64,000 nucleotides of DNA from contig NC_082694.2 of NCBI RefSeq assembly GCF_949987515.2, positions 10,533,958-10,597,957 on the forward strand, written 5' to 3'. Positions 44,521-56,748 of the stretch are shown piece after piece; position 1 is the first letter of the stretch; every line of letters starts with the position of its first letter. Made by a program: the position numbers and the translations under genes. This stretch comes from Delphinus delphis (taxonomy: Eukaryota; Chordata; Mammalia; Artiodactyla; Delphinidae). The notes under the pieces are model-generated. The model was not told where the DNA came from. It did not search any database and saw only the letters and a program-made list of their open reading frames with translations.

Positions 44521-45586
44521 GAGGATGATGATAATGCCTCCTTCACAGGATACTGTGAACAATCAACCAGTGTAAAACATTGAGTATTGTGCCTCCCATA
44601 TAGTAAGCATCTACCATCACCATTCTTTTTATTTACTTTAATTCTGCTTTTCTCTCTGGAGGACCACACCTCCCTTAGATATTTAATGGACATTGTCATG
44701 GTATCTGCATCTCTCTTGTGGTTTTCCTTGGCTCTAAGGTCCTTCAGGCCAACAAAAGCTGGCAGAGGCAATTAGAAGAAATTGCGTGTCTGGGAAGGGC
44801 ATGATATAGTCATGAATTCTGCTTGGAATCCATGTCAGAGGCATCAGTCCTCTGGAAGGAAATAAGGGGGAAAAGCTTGTTTGTTTGCTTCCTGGGGAGG
44901 TGATGGAGCCAGGTGGGCTGAGGACCACCTGTGCCTAACTTCGAGGTTGGGAGCCAACAGGAGGAAAGAAATGGGAGTACAGCCCCTGTTGTGCTGCTGA
45001 CACCATGCCAGTCCCTTTCCACAGTGCTCTCATTACATCCTCGCAATCATCTCCTTTTTTGGAGGAGAGCAAAGGTCACTGGAAGAGGAGGAGCCACTAC
45101 AGAACTTAGTTCTGTCTGGCTCCAAATGAAGTTTTGATTCCTGCCCAGTGGCTGGAACCAGACCATCTCACTCTGAAGCTTGACCTGGGGACATTCAAAG
45201 CATGGCCCCTTATGATCTAATCTCCTGTATTGAATAGAAAGACAAACCAGAAGGCGATCTTCTGGAAAACAGTAAGTCAGGCCATTTCTATAAGGTTTCC
45301 TGGGTGTGTTTGTTCACTCCAGAATTGCATAATTTTCAGACAGCTATTTTAAGAATAAAAACTCCATTTGCTTTATGTCCTTATCTCTAGGAATTTCCAG
45401 ATTCGATCTTGATCAAGTTCTGATGAAATATAAACAAAGACTAGGTGGAAGCTCAGTGGGGAAGTAGAGTGGTTACTTTATCCTAAATGAAAAAATGCAC
45501 ATCTGTATTTTGTGCAATTTCTGTGTTATGATTTCCCTCAGGTAACCCTATTTTTACTTCACACCTACTTTGAAGCAGGATTTGTT

Positions 45587-45710
45587 GCTTTTTTGGGGGG
45601 AGGGCCACACCACGTGGCATGTGGGATCTTAGTTCCCCAACCCGGGATCGAACCCGCACCCCCTGCATTGGAAGTGTGGAGTTGTAACCACTGGACTACC
45701 AGGGAAGTCC
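45587..45710 (-). mobile_element. tRNA-derived SINE (CHR type)
   Basis: 'cacgtggcatgtgggatctt' to 'ggactaccagggaagtcc'; target duplication AGGATTTGT at 45578-45586 and 45711-45719. Confidence 0.9.
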
Positions 45711-45846
45711 AGGATTTGTCACTTTTTGAGATTTTTCCAGGAGAAAATCTACCCCCAAAGCATTGGTGAGAGATGCCAATTTAATTGAAGATGCCAGAGC
45801 ATATCAAGGAGTGAATGAACTGAATGATAATAAAACTACTACTCAG

Positions 45847-46051
45847 GGCTTCCCTGGTGGCGCAGCGGTTGAGAGTCTGCCTGCCGATGCAGGGGACACG
45901 GGTTCGTGCCCCGGTCCGGGAAGATCCCACATGCCGCTGAGCGGCTGGGCCCATGAGCCATGGCCACTGAGCCTGCGCGTCCGGAGCCTGTGCTCCGCAA
46001 TGGGAGAGGCCACAACAGTGAGAGGCCCGCGTACCACACACACACACACAA
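45847..46051 (+). mobile_element. tRNA-derived SINE with (CA)n tail
   Basis: Young CHR-1-like copy; the A tail has become (CA)7-8 at about 46,035-46,049. Target duplication of about 'actactcag / aatactca'. Confidence 0.85.
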
Positions 46052-46154
46052 AAAATACTCAAAATTTGTGGGCTATAGCTAAAGCTGTATATAGAGGGAA
46101 AGTCATAACTTTATATTACATTCACCTGGAAGCAAGAAAGTTTAAAACTAAATG

Positions 46155-46501
46155 TGGGACTTGCCTGGTGGCACAGTCGTTAGGAATCTGCCTGCCAGTG
46201 CAGGGGACATGTGTTCGATTCCTGGTCTGGGAAGATCCCACATGCCACGGAGCAGCTAAGCCCATGCACCTCAACTACTGAGCCTGTGCTCTAGAGCTGG
46301 TGCGCCACAACTACTGAGCCCGCATGCTGCAACTACTGAAGCCTGCACACCTGGAGCCCATGCTTCACAACAAGAGAAGCCACCGCAATGAGAAACCTGC
46401 GCACCGCAATGAAGAGTAGCCCCCACTCGCCACAACTAGAGAAAGCCCACGCAGCAACGAAGACCCAACGCAGCCAAAAATTTTTTTTTAATTTAAAAAA
46501 A
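46155..46501 (+). mobile_element. tRNA-derived SINE (long CHR type)
   Basis: 'gggacttgcctggtggcaca' to 'acccaacgcagccaaaaat'. Perfect target duplication AAAACTAAATG at 46144-46154 and 46502-46512. Confidence 0.9.
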
Positions 46502-46827
46502 AAAACTAAATGAGCTAAACATTCAATTCAAAAATTTGGAAAAGAGCGTCAAAGTGTACCAAAGAGAAGGTTAATAAAAATAGAAAGCTGATTCTTAAGA
46601 ATAACTATAATATCTTTGGCAAAACTATCAAGAAAAACAGAAGATGCAAATAAAGAAAAGGGGAAATAGCAAGACATACAATAGATATGTGAAAAACAAT
46701 AAAAGACTAATATGAATAACTTTACATTAATAAGCTAGATAAAATGAGTATAATTTTAGAAAAAAATATAAAAATTGAAAAAGTGACACAAGAAGAAATA
46801 GAGAACCAGAATAGGACAGTGTCTTTT

Positions 46828-47054
46828 TTTTTTTTTTTGCGGTACATGGGACTCTCACTGCTGTGGCCTCTCCCGTTGCGGAGCACAGGCTCCGGATGCA
46901 CAGGACATGCAGTCTCCGGACATGCAGGCTCAGCGGCCATGGCTCGTGGGCCCAGCCGCTCCGCGGCATATGGGATCTTCCCGGACCGGGGCACGAACCC
47001 GCATCCCCCACATCGGCAGGCCGACTCTCAACCACTGCGCCACCAGGGAAGCCC
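46828..47054 (-). mobile_element. tRNA-derived SINE with internal duplication
   Basis: Young CHR-1-like copy; about 46,885-46,930 holds a direct duplication of the 'ctccggacatgcag' segment not seen in sister copies. Target duplication AGGACAGTGTCTTTT at 46813-46827 and 47055-47069. Confidence 0.9.
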
Positions 47055-47301
47055 AGGACAGTGTCTTTTTAAAACAAATACTAAACAAAGATGCCCTTTT
47101 CAAAAAAGGCCCAGTTGATTTTACTGTTGAGTGCTTCTAAAATTTCAAGAAACAGTAAAATCTTCTTATAAAAGTAGTTCTAGAAAACAGAAAAATAGCC
47201 AAGCCTCCCCAGTTAGTTTTATGAGGCTAATGTTGATTCCAAAACTAAATAGGATGAGCTAAGAAAATTATGTGATTATTTCACTTAAAAATGTAAATGT
47301 A

Positions 47302-47639
47302 GGAACTTCCTTGGTGATCCAGTGGTAGAGAATCCGCCTTCCAATGCAGGGGACATGTGTTCCATCCCTGGTCAAGGAACTAAGATCCCACATGCTGTGG
47401 GGCAACTAAGCCCACGCGCCACAACTACTGAGCTTGCGCGCCTCAACTAGAGAGCCTGTGTGCCGCAAACTACGGAGCCCACGTGCCCTGGACCCTGTGT
47501 GCCACAACTAGAGAAGAGAAAACCTGCATGCCACAACTAGAGAGAAGCCACCACGCCACAGCAAAGAGCCCGTGCGTCGCAAGTAAGACCTGACGCAGCC
47601 AAAATAAATAAATAAATAAATAAACAATAAATCTTTTAA
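47302..47639 (+). mobile_element. tRNA-derived SINE (long CHR type)
   Basis: 'aacttccttggtgatccagt' to 'acgcagccaaaataaataaa'; aged target duplication AAAATGTAAATGTA / AAAAAGTAAATGTA. Confidence 0.9.
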
Positions 47640-48003
47640 AAAAGTAAATGTAAAAATAAAAAATTATCTAACTGAATTCAATAGTGCATGTTTTAAAAGA
47701 TTCATGATAATCCAGTAGGTTTGTCCCAGAAATACAAAGATGTCAGAAAATCTACTCATGTAGTTCACCACATTACGCAGCTGAAATAGGAGATACGATT
47801 ATCTCAATGTAGAAAAAATCATTTAATAAAGTTCAACACAATTTACAATTAAAAATTCTGAGCAAACTAGGACTAAAAAAGGAACTTCCTAAACTTGGTA
47901 AAGATTATAATATTAAAATTTATAGTATATAATATACTTAATAGAGAAATTTTACATGGATTTTCTCGAGGCTCAGGAACAACTTTGATCAAAAGCATTC
48001 AGA

Positions 48004-48292
48004 GGGCTTCCCTGGTGGCGCAGTGGTTAAAAATCTGCCTGCCAATGCAGGAGACACGGGTTCGAGCCCTGGTCTGGGAAGATCCCACATGCCGCGGAGC
48101 TACTAAGCCTGTCAGCCACAACTACTGAGCCTGCGCGTCTGGAGCCTGTGCTCCACAACGGGAGAGGCCATGACAGTGAGAGGCCCGCGCACCGCGATGA
48201 AGAGTGGCCCCCCGCTCGCCGCAACTGGAGAAAGCCCTTGCACAGAAACGAAGACCCAACACTGCCAAAAATAAATAAATAAATTTAAAAAA
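48004..48292 (+). mobile_element. tRNA-derived SINE (CHR hybrid type)
   Basis: The head and middle resemble the young type but the 3' half ('ctcgccgcaactggagaaag') is of the long type. Flanks AGCATTCAGAG / AGCGTTCAGAA. Confidence 0.85.
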
Positions 48293-48732
48293 AAAGCGTT
48301 CAGAAGAGAAAAATAAATAAAATTGTTAAGAATTACAAGAGCAGAGAATCAGCTATCATAATTTGTAAATGATATGACACCTCCCTAGAAAAACAAAATC
48401 AACAAACTTTTAGAACAATTACGAATCTTTACCAACTAGTAAGGATCTTGCTGGATTCAAGATCAACCTGTGGTGGCAATTGCCAACTAAAAGTTTTAAT
48501 AAAATATAAGATACAGGTTTTAATATTGACAAAACCATAAAGGATCAGGGAATTAACCAAGAGATCTGTATAGAAAATACTTTAATAAAAGATATAATAA
48601 GTTGATCTAAAAAACCCTGAATGGGAAGTTTTATATTATAAAAATATTTATTCTCAGAAATTAATCCATAAATTCAGTACAATCCAATACAACTTCCAGT
48701 TGAAATTTTTTTTAATTGAGAAATTTACTACA

Positions 48733-49147
48733 CTGGATTAAATAGTGTCCCATCAAAATGCATGTCACCCGGAACCCCAGAATGTGACCTTATTAGGAAA
48801 AAAGTTCTTTGCAGAGATAATTAGTAAAGCTGAGGTCATACTGGATGAGCATAGGCCCTAAATCCAATCACTGGTGTCTCTATGAGGGCCATGTGAAGAT
48901 GGCGGCAGAGATTGAAGTGATGCAGCTACAAGCCAGGGAATGCGGACTAGCGACAGCCACAGAAGCTGGAGGAGGCAAAGAAAGGGTCTTCCTTGTAGCC
49001 TTTGGTTCCAAGCGTGGCCTTGCTGACACCTTGATTTCAGACTCCTGGCCTTCAGGAGAGAAGAAATCTATGGGAGAATAAATTTCTGTTGGTTTAAGCC
49101 GCCAAGTTTGTGGTACTTTATTACAGCAGCCCTAGGAAATGGATGCA
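48733..49147 (+). mobile_element. MaLR-type LTR (solo)
   Basis: 'aaatagtgtcccatcaaaat', 'cagaatgtgaccttattagg', 'gccctaaatccaatcactgg', 'gagaataaatttctgttggt' and 'cagcagccctaggaaatgg' follow the order of mammalian MaLR LTRs, including the AATAAA poly(A) signal. No internal region is attached. Confidence 0.8.
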
Positions 49148-49380
49148 CTAACGCTGAAATTTATCTAGAAGACTAAAGCTCCACAAGCAGTTAAAATGTC
49201 CTACCAGATAGTAAGATACGCAACTAAAAAGTTCGGTGCTGGAATAAGTACAGTCGAACAGAACATGAAACAGAATAGAATCGAAATATTAGAGACAGAC
49301 CTATGCATAAAGGAGGATTTAGTATATAAAAAAGGGAAAGAAATGATTGTCTAGTATTTGATGTTAAAAAACTGACTCAG

Positions 49381-49591
49381 GGCTTCCCTGGTGGCGCAGT
49401 GGTTGAGGGTCCGCCTGCGATGCAGGGGACACGGGTTCGTGCCCTGCTCCGGGAAGATCCCACATGCTGCGGAGCGGCTGGGCCCGTGAGACATGGCCGC
49501 TGAGCCTGCGTGTCCGGAGCCTGTGCTCCGCAGCGGGAGGGGCCGCAGCGGTGAGAGGCCCGCGTACGGCAAAAAAAAAAAAAAAAAAAAA
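49381..49591 (+). mobile_element. tRNA-derived SINE (young CHR-1-like type)
   Basis: 'ggcttccctggtggcgcagt' to 'gcccgcgtacggcaaaaaa' with a clean A tail; first of two insertions sharing one target motif (ACTGACTCAG at 49371). Confidence 0.9.
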
Positions 49592-49601
49592 ATTGACTCA
49601 G

Positions 49602-49772
49602 GGGACTTCCCTGGTGGTCCAGTGGATAAGACTGCACTCCCAATGCAGGGGGCATGGGTTCAATTCCTGGTTGGGGAACTAAGATCCTGCATGCCGCAGG
49701 GCGTGGCAAATAAATAAATAACAGTGGCTATGTAAATCAACCATACTTCAATTAAGAAAAAAAATGTTTTTA
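49602..49772 (+). mobile_element. SINE fused to an L1 3' tail
   Basis: A CHR-type SINE body (49,602-49,722) is followed by 'gtaaatcaaccatacttcaa' plus an A tail, the terminal 35-40 bp of an L1. ATTGACTCAG flanks the whole at 49592-49601 and 49773-49782. Confidence 0.75.
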
Positions 49773-50435
49773 ATTGACTCAGTATAGGAAAAAAATAAAA
49801 CTGAATCCCTACCTAAAGCCATATTAAAAAGTTGTATTCCTGATGAAATAAAAACCTAAAACCATACAACTAATAGAAGGAGATGTAAGAGAATATCTTT
49901 TGTGACTTAGGTATGGAAGGACTTAAAATATCAAAAGCAGAAATTATAAGGGAAAAAACTAATTTTTGGTCACATCAGATTTAAAGATTTCTGTTCAACA
50001 AAGGGCTCTGTGGACAAATTTTAAAGATTGGTGCAAACTGGGGAAAGAGATTTGCAATTTCTAGGGCCTACTATCTAGAACGTTAGTCTAGAATAGCACT
50101 GTCCAGTAGAACTCTGCAATGAAGCAAGTGTTCTATACCTGCGCTGTCCACTGGGGCAGCCACTAGCCACATGTGCCTGTTGAGCGCTTGAATTGTGGCT
50201 AGAGTGAACCAGGAACTGAATTTTTAAATTTTCTTGAGTTTTAATTAATTTAAACTTAAATAGTCACATCTGCCTAGTGATGACCCTATTGGATGGTACA
50301 GGTCTAGAGGTATACAAGCAACTCCTACACATCATCAAGAAGAAGATAGGAACGGCAACCGAAAAATAGGCAAAGGTTATATCCAGTTATCCAAGAGTAA
50401 ACCCCCGAGGCTAGTAAACATAAGAAGGGGTGCTT

Positions 50436-50645
50436 CCCTGGTGGCGCAGTGGTTGAGGGTCCGCCTGCCGATGCGGGGGACGCGGGTTCGTGCCCCGGTC
50501 CAGGAGGGTCCCGCGTGCCGCGGAGCGGCTGCGCCCGTGGGCCATGGCCGCTGAGCCTGCGCGTCCGGAGCCTGTTGCTCCGCGGCGGGAGAGGCCACGG
50601 TGGAGAGAGGCCCGCGTACCGCAAAAAAACAAAAAAACAACAAAA
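50436..50645 (+). mobile_element. tRNA-derived SINE (young, very CpG-rich)
   Basis: 'gcttccctggtggcgcagtg' to 'gcccgcgtaccgcaaaaaaa'. CpGs are nearly all intact. Target duplication AAGAAGGGGTGCTT (50422-50435, 50647-50660). Confidence 0.92.
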
Positions 50646-51161
50646 AAAGAAGGGGTGCTTAGACTCATTAGTAATCAGAAAAAGGCAAATCAAAACAGCA
50701 ATGAGGAAATTAGACCTACAAACTGGCAAAAATTAGCTGGATAATGCAGTCTTTGTTGGAGATTTGGGGGGTAGGAACTCGCAGGCACTGCTGGGGGCGT
50801 GTGGGGAGGGCATGTAGACAGACACCACCATTCAGGAGTCCATCTGGCAGTACTTGGTCAAAGTAAATATTGATATATATGTACCGTATGATCCAGCAGT
50901 TCTGCTCCTGAGTAACTATTCCAGAGATATTCCCAACCTGGTCCTTAGAGAGATACGTAAGAATGTTCACTGTAGCCAGGGCCAGCTCCATGGGTGTGCT
51001 CTGTGTCGCCATCTTGAAATTCTCAATGATTTTTGATCAAGGGGCCTTGCATTTCATTTTGCACTGGGTCCTGCCAACGATGTTGCTAGTCCTGACTGTA
51101 GCGTTATTTGTGGTGGTTAGAAGTTACCAATCTGGAAGAGTGAAGGATAAAATGTGGTGGG

Positions 51162-51439
51162 GTAGGGACTTCCCTGGTGGTCCAGTGGTTAAGAATCCGC
51201 CTTCCAATGCAGGGGACACGGGTTCGATCCCTGGTGAGGGAACTAAGATCCCACATGCTATGGGGCAACTAAGCCTGCATGCTCTAGCCCACACACCACA
51301 ACTAGAGAGAAGCCCGCGGGCTCTTCGCGCTGCACTGAAGAGCCCGCACTGCAACAAAAGATCCTGCATGCCGCAATGAAGATCCCGCGCGCTGCAACTA
51401 AGACCTGATACAGCCAAATAAATAAATAAATACTTTTAA
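51162..51439 (+). mobile_element. tRNA-derived SINE (CHR type)
   Basis: 'gggacttccctggtggtcca' to 'gatacagccaaataaataaa'; target duplication AAAATGTGGTGGG at 51149-51161 and 51440-51452. Confidence 0.92.
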
Positions 51440-51457
51440 AAAATGTGGTGGGATATG

Positions 51458-51806
51458 GGGCTTCCCTGGTGGCGAAGTGGTTGAGAATCTGCCTGCCAAT
51501 GCAGGGGACGCGGGTTCGAGCCCTGGTCCGGGAAGATCCCATGTGCCGCGGAGCAACTAAGCCCGTGCGCCACAATTACTGAACCTGCGCTCTAGAGCCC
51601 GCGAGCCACAAATGCTGAGCCTGCGTGCCACAACTACTGAAGCCTGCGCGCCTAGAGCCTGTGCTCCACAACAAGAGAAGCCACCGCAATGAGAAGCCCG
51701 TGCACCGCAATGAAGAGTAGACCCCGCTCGCCGCAACTAGAGAAAACCCACGTGCAACAATGAAGACCCAACGCAGCCAAAAAATAAATTAAATTAAAAA
51801 TAAAAA
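51458..51806 (+). mobile_element. tRNA-derived SINE (long CHR type), next to the previous one
   Basis: 'ggcttccctggtggcgaagt' to 'caacgcagccaaaaaataaa'. It starts six bases after the target duplication of its neighbour; no clear duplication of its own was found. Confidence 0.9.
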
Positions 51807-52608
51807 GAAATAGGTTTCTTATTATTCTCTTATCTAATGTAACCTTTAACCCAAGAGAGTAATTTCAGTGTGTTTGCAATGTATGTTTGTTATAGGAAAT
51901 GGCACTGGTTAATGTGTTATAGGTAATTGTGTTTTTATTTCAGAGTTAAACTATGTTTGTTATAGTTCATAAGACAGGTTTCCACCACTGTTTGGAAGTA
52001 GAGCGTTCCTGTGAAATCTTTCATAAGCCAAAAAGGTGTAGAGTGAAGAAGGCTTAGGACTCATCATGCCAACGGATACTTAAAATAAATCGAGATAAAA
52101 CACAGGTGCTCACAGACACAGTCCAGAGCTATGCCAGCTTGATGCTGCAATGCTGAGTGTGGTTCCCAGGCAAGGAGCTTGGCAGAGTCTCTCTCCGTGC
52201 TCAGGGTGCCCCACGCCCCTCTCTGTAACGGCTGCTGCAGAACAAAAGCTGAACGCTATTTTCGATTTTCGCCTTTTTTCCTAAAAGCAAAAATCCTGTT
52301 AGGATTTCTCTTGGTTAATGAAAACAGGCACTAACGTAGGTCTTCAGTAAAAGCCAATTGGTGGAAAGCGAACTTTCAAAAAGTGAGGGATACATCAATG
52401 CTTTTGATATAATTAACCCAACCAATATAAAAACTGTGTAGCATCTCCAGGAATAGGAAAAGCATTTCTTCTTTGCAGAGGTTTACGCAAATTTTTAAAA
52501 CAAATAATTTGACCCACAATGCAAAATCTCTTTCATGACACTGTGAACATACAGTTCAAGGAGAAGACAATACAAATGGCTTCTTTTTTCCATTGTTAAT
52601 ACTTTTAT
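51807..52608. other. Intergenic, no gene or clear repeat seen
   Basis: AT-rich unique-looking DNA without a long open frame. Confidence 0.5.
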
Positions 52609-53172
52609 TTAAATGGTCAATTGTCTTTTTTATTGTGGTAAAAATACACATATCATAAATTTTACCGTTTTTACTATTTTTAAGTGTACAGTTGGTAGCA
52701 TTAAGTACATTCATATTGTTGTGCAACCATCAACGCTATCCATCTCCAGAACTTTTCCATCATCCCTAATTGAACAATAACATCCCATTAAACAGTAACT
52801 CCCCATTCCCACCTCCTCACAGCCCCCATCATTCTATTTTCTATCTCAATGAATTTGCCTGCCTACATATTTCATGTAAGTGGGATTATATAGTATTCGT
52901 CCTTTTGTGTCTGGCTTATTTCATTTAGCATAATGTCCTCAAAGTTCATCCCTGTTGTAGCATGTATCAGAATTTCTTTCCTTTTTAAGGTTGGATAATA
53001 TTTCATTGTATGTATAGGCCACAATTTGTTACCATTCATCTGCCCATGGACACTTGGGTTGTTTCCACCTTTTGGCTATTGTGAATACTGCTAAGAACAT
53101 TGGTACACAAATATCTGTTCAAGTCCCTGCTTTCAGTTCTTTTGGAAGTGGAATTGCTGGATCATAGAGTAA
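52609..53172 (-). mobile_element. Old L1 3' fragment
   Basis: 'attgtggtaaaaatacacat', 'gcataatgtcctcaaagttc', 'tggacacttgggttgtttcc' and 'gaagtggaattgctggatca' are an antisense old L1 3' end. Confidence 0.85.
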
Positions 53173-53848
53173 TCACAAATGGCTTTAACATATGAAACAA
53201 TACTCAACTCAAGAGAAAGGAGAATTAAAACTGAAGGAAGTAGCTTTCATGCATAAGAGTGACAGAGGTCAGAAAGGTTGTTAACAGCTGTGCTGATGAA
53301 GGTGTGCTGGGAAGGGGCGGGGTGGAGCTCACTTTTTCATTGTGTTCCCTTTTTGTTCCTTTTGGCTTATTTTTCTTTGTGCACAGTTATGCCTATTCCC
53401 GCACTCCATGGTGTTGACCTCAGCTGCCCGGCCAGAGTAAGAGGCGGGAGCCATTTGGTCCCAGGCCACCTCCCCGGATTCCTGGGCGCCCCACTGATGT
53501 GGGGGAAGGACTCCCACCAACCTGGCCTTGGTCCCTGCGGTGTCCTGGAGGCTGGAGGGAGCGCTTCCAGCTGGCACCTGCAGCCGACATTGCAGACCTC
53601 CCCGGTGTCCTGCGCTGACTGCCCTGGGTGGGGAGGTCACAGTAGCCTGGGGCATAGGGAGCAGGTCCCTGTCCCCACTCCCAGTGTGGAGGGGCCCTGG
53701 GTTACCCCGTCCTCTTCTTCAAAGGCTGCTTGGGACTGGGAGGCCACCAGGGACCCCCCTCACAACTTCAACAGCACCCCCTGCCGGCAGGTCACCCTGT
53801 TTCTCCAGCAGCTCTGGGGGTGGCCTGGACAGTGCATCGATCAAGAGT
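53173..53848. other. Intergenic, no gene seen
   Basis: A GC-rich 225-codon plus-strand frame (53,278-53,955) ends inside the next SINE and has no recognisable domain, so it is not called as a gene. Confidence 0.5.
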
Positions 53849-53979
53849 TGTTTTGTTTTGTTTTTCTTTTGGCCATGCCATGTGGGATGTGGGATCTTAG
53901 TTCCCCGACCAGGGATCAAACCCATGCCCCCTGCAGTGGAAACGCAGAGTCTTAACCGCTGGACCACCAGGGAAGTCCC
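53849..53979 (-). mobile_element. tRNA-derived SINE (CHR type)
   Basis: '(TTTTG)n', 'gtgggatcttagttccccga' to 'ggaccaccagggaagtcccc'. Confidence 0.88.
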
Positions 53980-54460
53980 CAAATAACTCTGTTTCAAAGC
54001 CCCGATGACACCACCATCTCGTCAAAGCTTTCCTCTTCTTTAATGGTTAATTTTTCTAACTCTGATGGACCCTCATTTATCAGTGGCTTTGTGTTGGCTC
54101 AGGCAGTTCCCCCATAGCATTCTCACCCACTTGGTGACTTTCCAGCATCTTTTGCAGGATTTCCATTTCCATTTTGCAGTCATTTGCATTATTATTTTAC
54201 AGCATTTCCTAACCAGTCATCAGCAAGAGACTGGCCATTAAAGCAGCCTGGGTAAGGGGTCTGCACAGAGCCACCCATGGGGTTCTCAGGAGGGGGTGAT
54301 AGAGTGGTCAGATCATCGCTGAACGGCTTGGGCTTTGATGGCTGTTGCTGCCCTACGCGTCTTCATGACAGCAAGACTGCAGAGGTGAGCACCGGGCTAG
54401 GACACTGACCGTCCCTCTCCCTGCAGGAACCAGCACTTACCACGTTCCATTAATAGCCCT

Positions 54461-54630
54461 GTTCTCAACCCTGGCTGCACATTAGAATGAACTGGGGAAA
54501 TTTCAAACGATTCCCATGCCAGGGCCCCCGCTAAGACATTCGAACATAATCTGTCCGGAGTTGGGCCCAGGCCGAGGTGTTTTTTAAAAGTGTTCCAGCT
54601 GGTTCTAAAGTACAGCCAAGGTTGAGAATC
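54461..54630 (+). mobile_element. MER5-type hAT relic
   Basis: Terminal inverted repeats GTTCTCAACC (54461) and GGTTGAGAATC (54620) enclose 'gcacattagaatgaactggg'. A second MER5-like fragment lies at about 55,765-55,860 and 55,960-56,070. Confidence 0.8.
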
Positions 54631-54730
54631 GAGTGACTGAGTGAGCAGGAGCTGGAGGACCACGTGGCAGAGATGGACATTTTGGCCAGCGGTGACCATA
54701 GGCACACTGTTACCCTCTACCTGGGAGGCT

Positions 54731-55098
54731 GTGTTAGTCTGCTAGGGTTGCCATAACAAATACCACAAGCTGAGGGGCTTAAATAAGAGACATTTATTTC
54801 CCCACAATTCTGGAAGCTGGAAGTCCAAGACAAAAGTGTCATCAGGGTTGGTTTTCTCTGAACCTCTCTCTTTGGCTTGTAGATGCCCATCTTCTCCTCA
54901 GTCTTCCCTCTGTGTGTGTCTGTGTCCTAATTGCCTCTTCTTATAAGGACCCAGTCATACTGGATTAGGGCCCATTCGTATGACCTTGTTTCACCGTAAT
55001 GACCTCTTTAAAGGCCCTGTCTCCAATACAGTCACACTCTGAGGTACTGGGGGTTGGGACTTCAACATAAGAATTGGGCGGGGGACACACAGCATAGC
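54731..55098 (-). mobile_element. MaLR-type LTR (solo)
   Basis: 'tgttagtctgctagggttgc', 'cacaattctggaagctggaa', 'cctcttcttataaggaccca' and 'gggttgggacttcaacataa' are an inverted MLT1/MST-like LTR. Confidence 0.8.
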
Positions 55099-55426
55099 CA
55101 AGAACAGAGTAAACCTGGAAGGGTCTGGGGCAGGCAAGGAGGAAGTTGTGCCCAGCCAGGGCAGCTCAGTGCATCTCCCACACCTTACCAGGATGGGGGC
55201 TGTTTGTGGACTCAGAAAGCAGGTACTCAAACCGAGAGCCATTAGCATCCAGGTGTGTGCCCAGGGCTGTGTGTGATGGGGCAGGCTCAGCTGGCTTCCT
55301 CCCCGAGGGCTCCGGGAGGACAGGGCCTGGGAAGACTCTGTGTGGGCATGACCCACACAGGTGTGGAGGACCACTTCCAGGGGCTTCTGAGGAGGGTCTA
55401 TGCTTGTCTCTGGACCTTCTTGTTCC

Positions 55427-55561
55427 ATTTCTTTCTTTTCTTTTCTTTGGCCACACCACACGGCATGCAGCAACGTAGTTGTTCCCGGACCAGGGATTGA
55501 ACCTGCTCCCCCTATGGTGGAAGTGTGGAGTCTTAACCACTGGACCACCTGGGAAGTCCCC
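55427..55561 (-). mobile_element. tRNA-derived SINE (CHR type)
   Basis: 'ctttggccacaccacacggc' to 'accacctgggaagtccc'; target duplication TCTTGTTCC at 55418-55426 and 55562-55570. Confidence 0.88.
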
Positions 55562-56254
55562 TCTTGTTCCTTTTCTACCTGCAGGGCCTGCTCCAGACCT
55601 CTGGCAGGTCCTTCCTGGTGGCCAGCCCTTCACTCAGTGTTCTGATACCACTGGCTGAGACTCAGGAACCAGAGAGAAGCCAAGTGGAGCTCCTTTGTTT
55701 GATGGGAAAGGGTCTCGAGTGCCCCAAGCAGGGATGGGGGGAGGTGGTCAGAGCCTTATGCCACTGGCTCTCAAAGTACAGCAGACCTTGGAATTTCTGG
55801 AGGGTGTTTGTAAAAATGCAGAGTTCCAGGCCTCACCACCGGGGTCTCCTCCATCGAAAGTGTGTTCCGGGAGGGTAAGGATTTTTTTCTGTTTAATTTG
55901 TGGCTGACTCCTCAGCCCCAAGACAGTGCCTGGCATAGAAAGCAATCAGGAATGATCTGCGGAATGATTTGGTGGGCCATGGCCTGGCCTGCAAATCTGC
56001 ATTTTTAAAGCTTCTCAGGTGTTTCTGTTGTACGGGGGCCTCCACCTACACTTTGAGTAACTGAGCCCCAGATTCTGCCTCTAGGAGCTGAGATGCTCCC
56101 TTAGTAACTATCCAGCTGGTGTTGTAGAGAGCTGGAAAGGAGGGAGGTTTAGAGAGCCCAAGTCCACAGCAGAGCCTCTGAGTCTAGCCTGGCCAGCTAC
56201 CAGCCGGCCTTCCTGTGTCCCAGCTCTGTATGGACCACAGCTGGACATGCAACT

Positions 56255-56714
56255 TGTCAAAAAGAGGAAGTATGCAGTCTTAGGAAAGAACAGAGCTGGA
56301 GGCATCACACTTCCTGATTTCAAACTATATTACAAAGCTATAGTAATCAAAACAGTATGGTACTGGCACAAAGTACCATGGATTTAAAAAATGTGAGCTC
56401 AGTATAGATATATAGTTATATATAATAGAATATATTCAGTCATGAGAAAGAAGGACATCCTACTGTTTGTGACAACATGCATGGACCTTGAGGCATTATG
56501 CTGAGTGAAATAAGTTAGAGGAAGACAAATACTGTATTATCTCACTTATATGCGTACTCTAAAAATGGTGAACTCAAAGAGACAGAGTAGAATAATGGTT
56601 GTCAGGGGCTGGCCGGGTGGGGGATGATGTTGATCAAAGAGTATAAACTTACAGTTATAAAATGAATGCTTTGAGGATTTAATGTACAGCATAGTGATTA
56701 TAGTTACTAATACT

Positions 56715-56748
<34 letters not shown>

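Noticed and set aside
45847..51806. CRISPR-like array of repeats
   Set aside because: The repeated units are SINEs of 120-350 bp with A tails and target duplications in a mammalian genome; there is no regular spacer pattern.
53278..53955. 225-codon plus-strand open frame
   Set aside because: Ends in a SINE and resembles no protein; no splice context.
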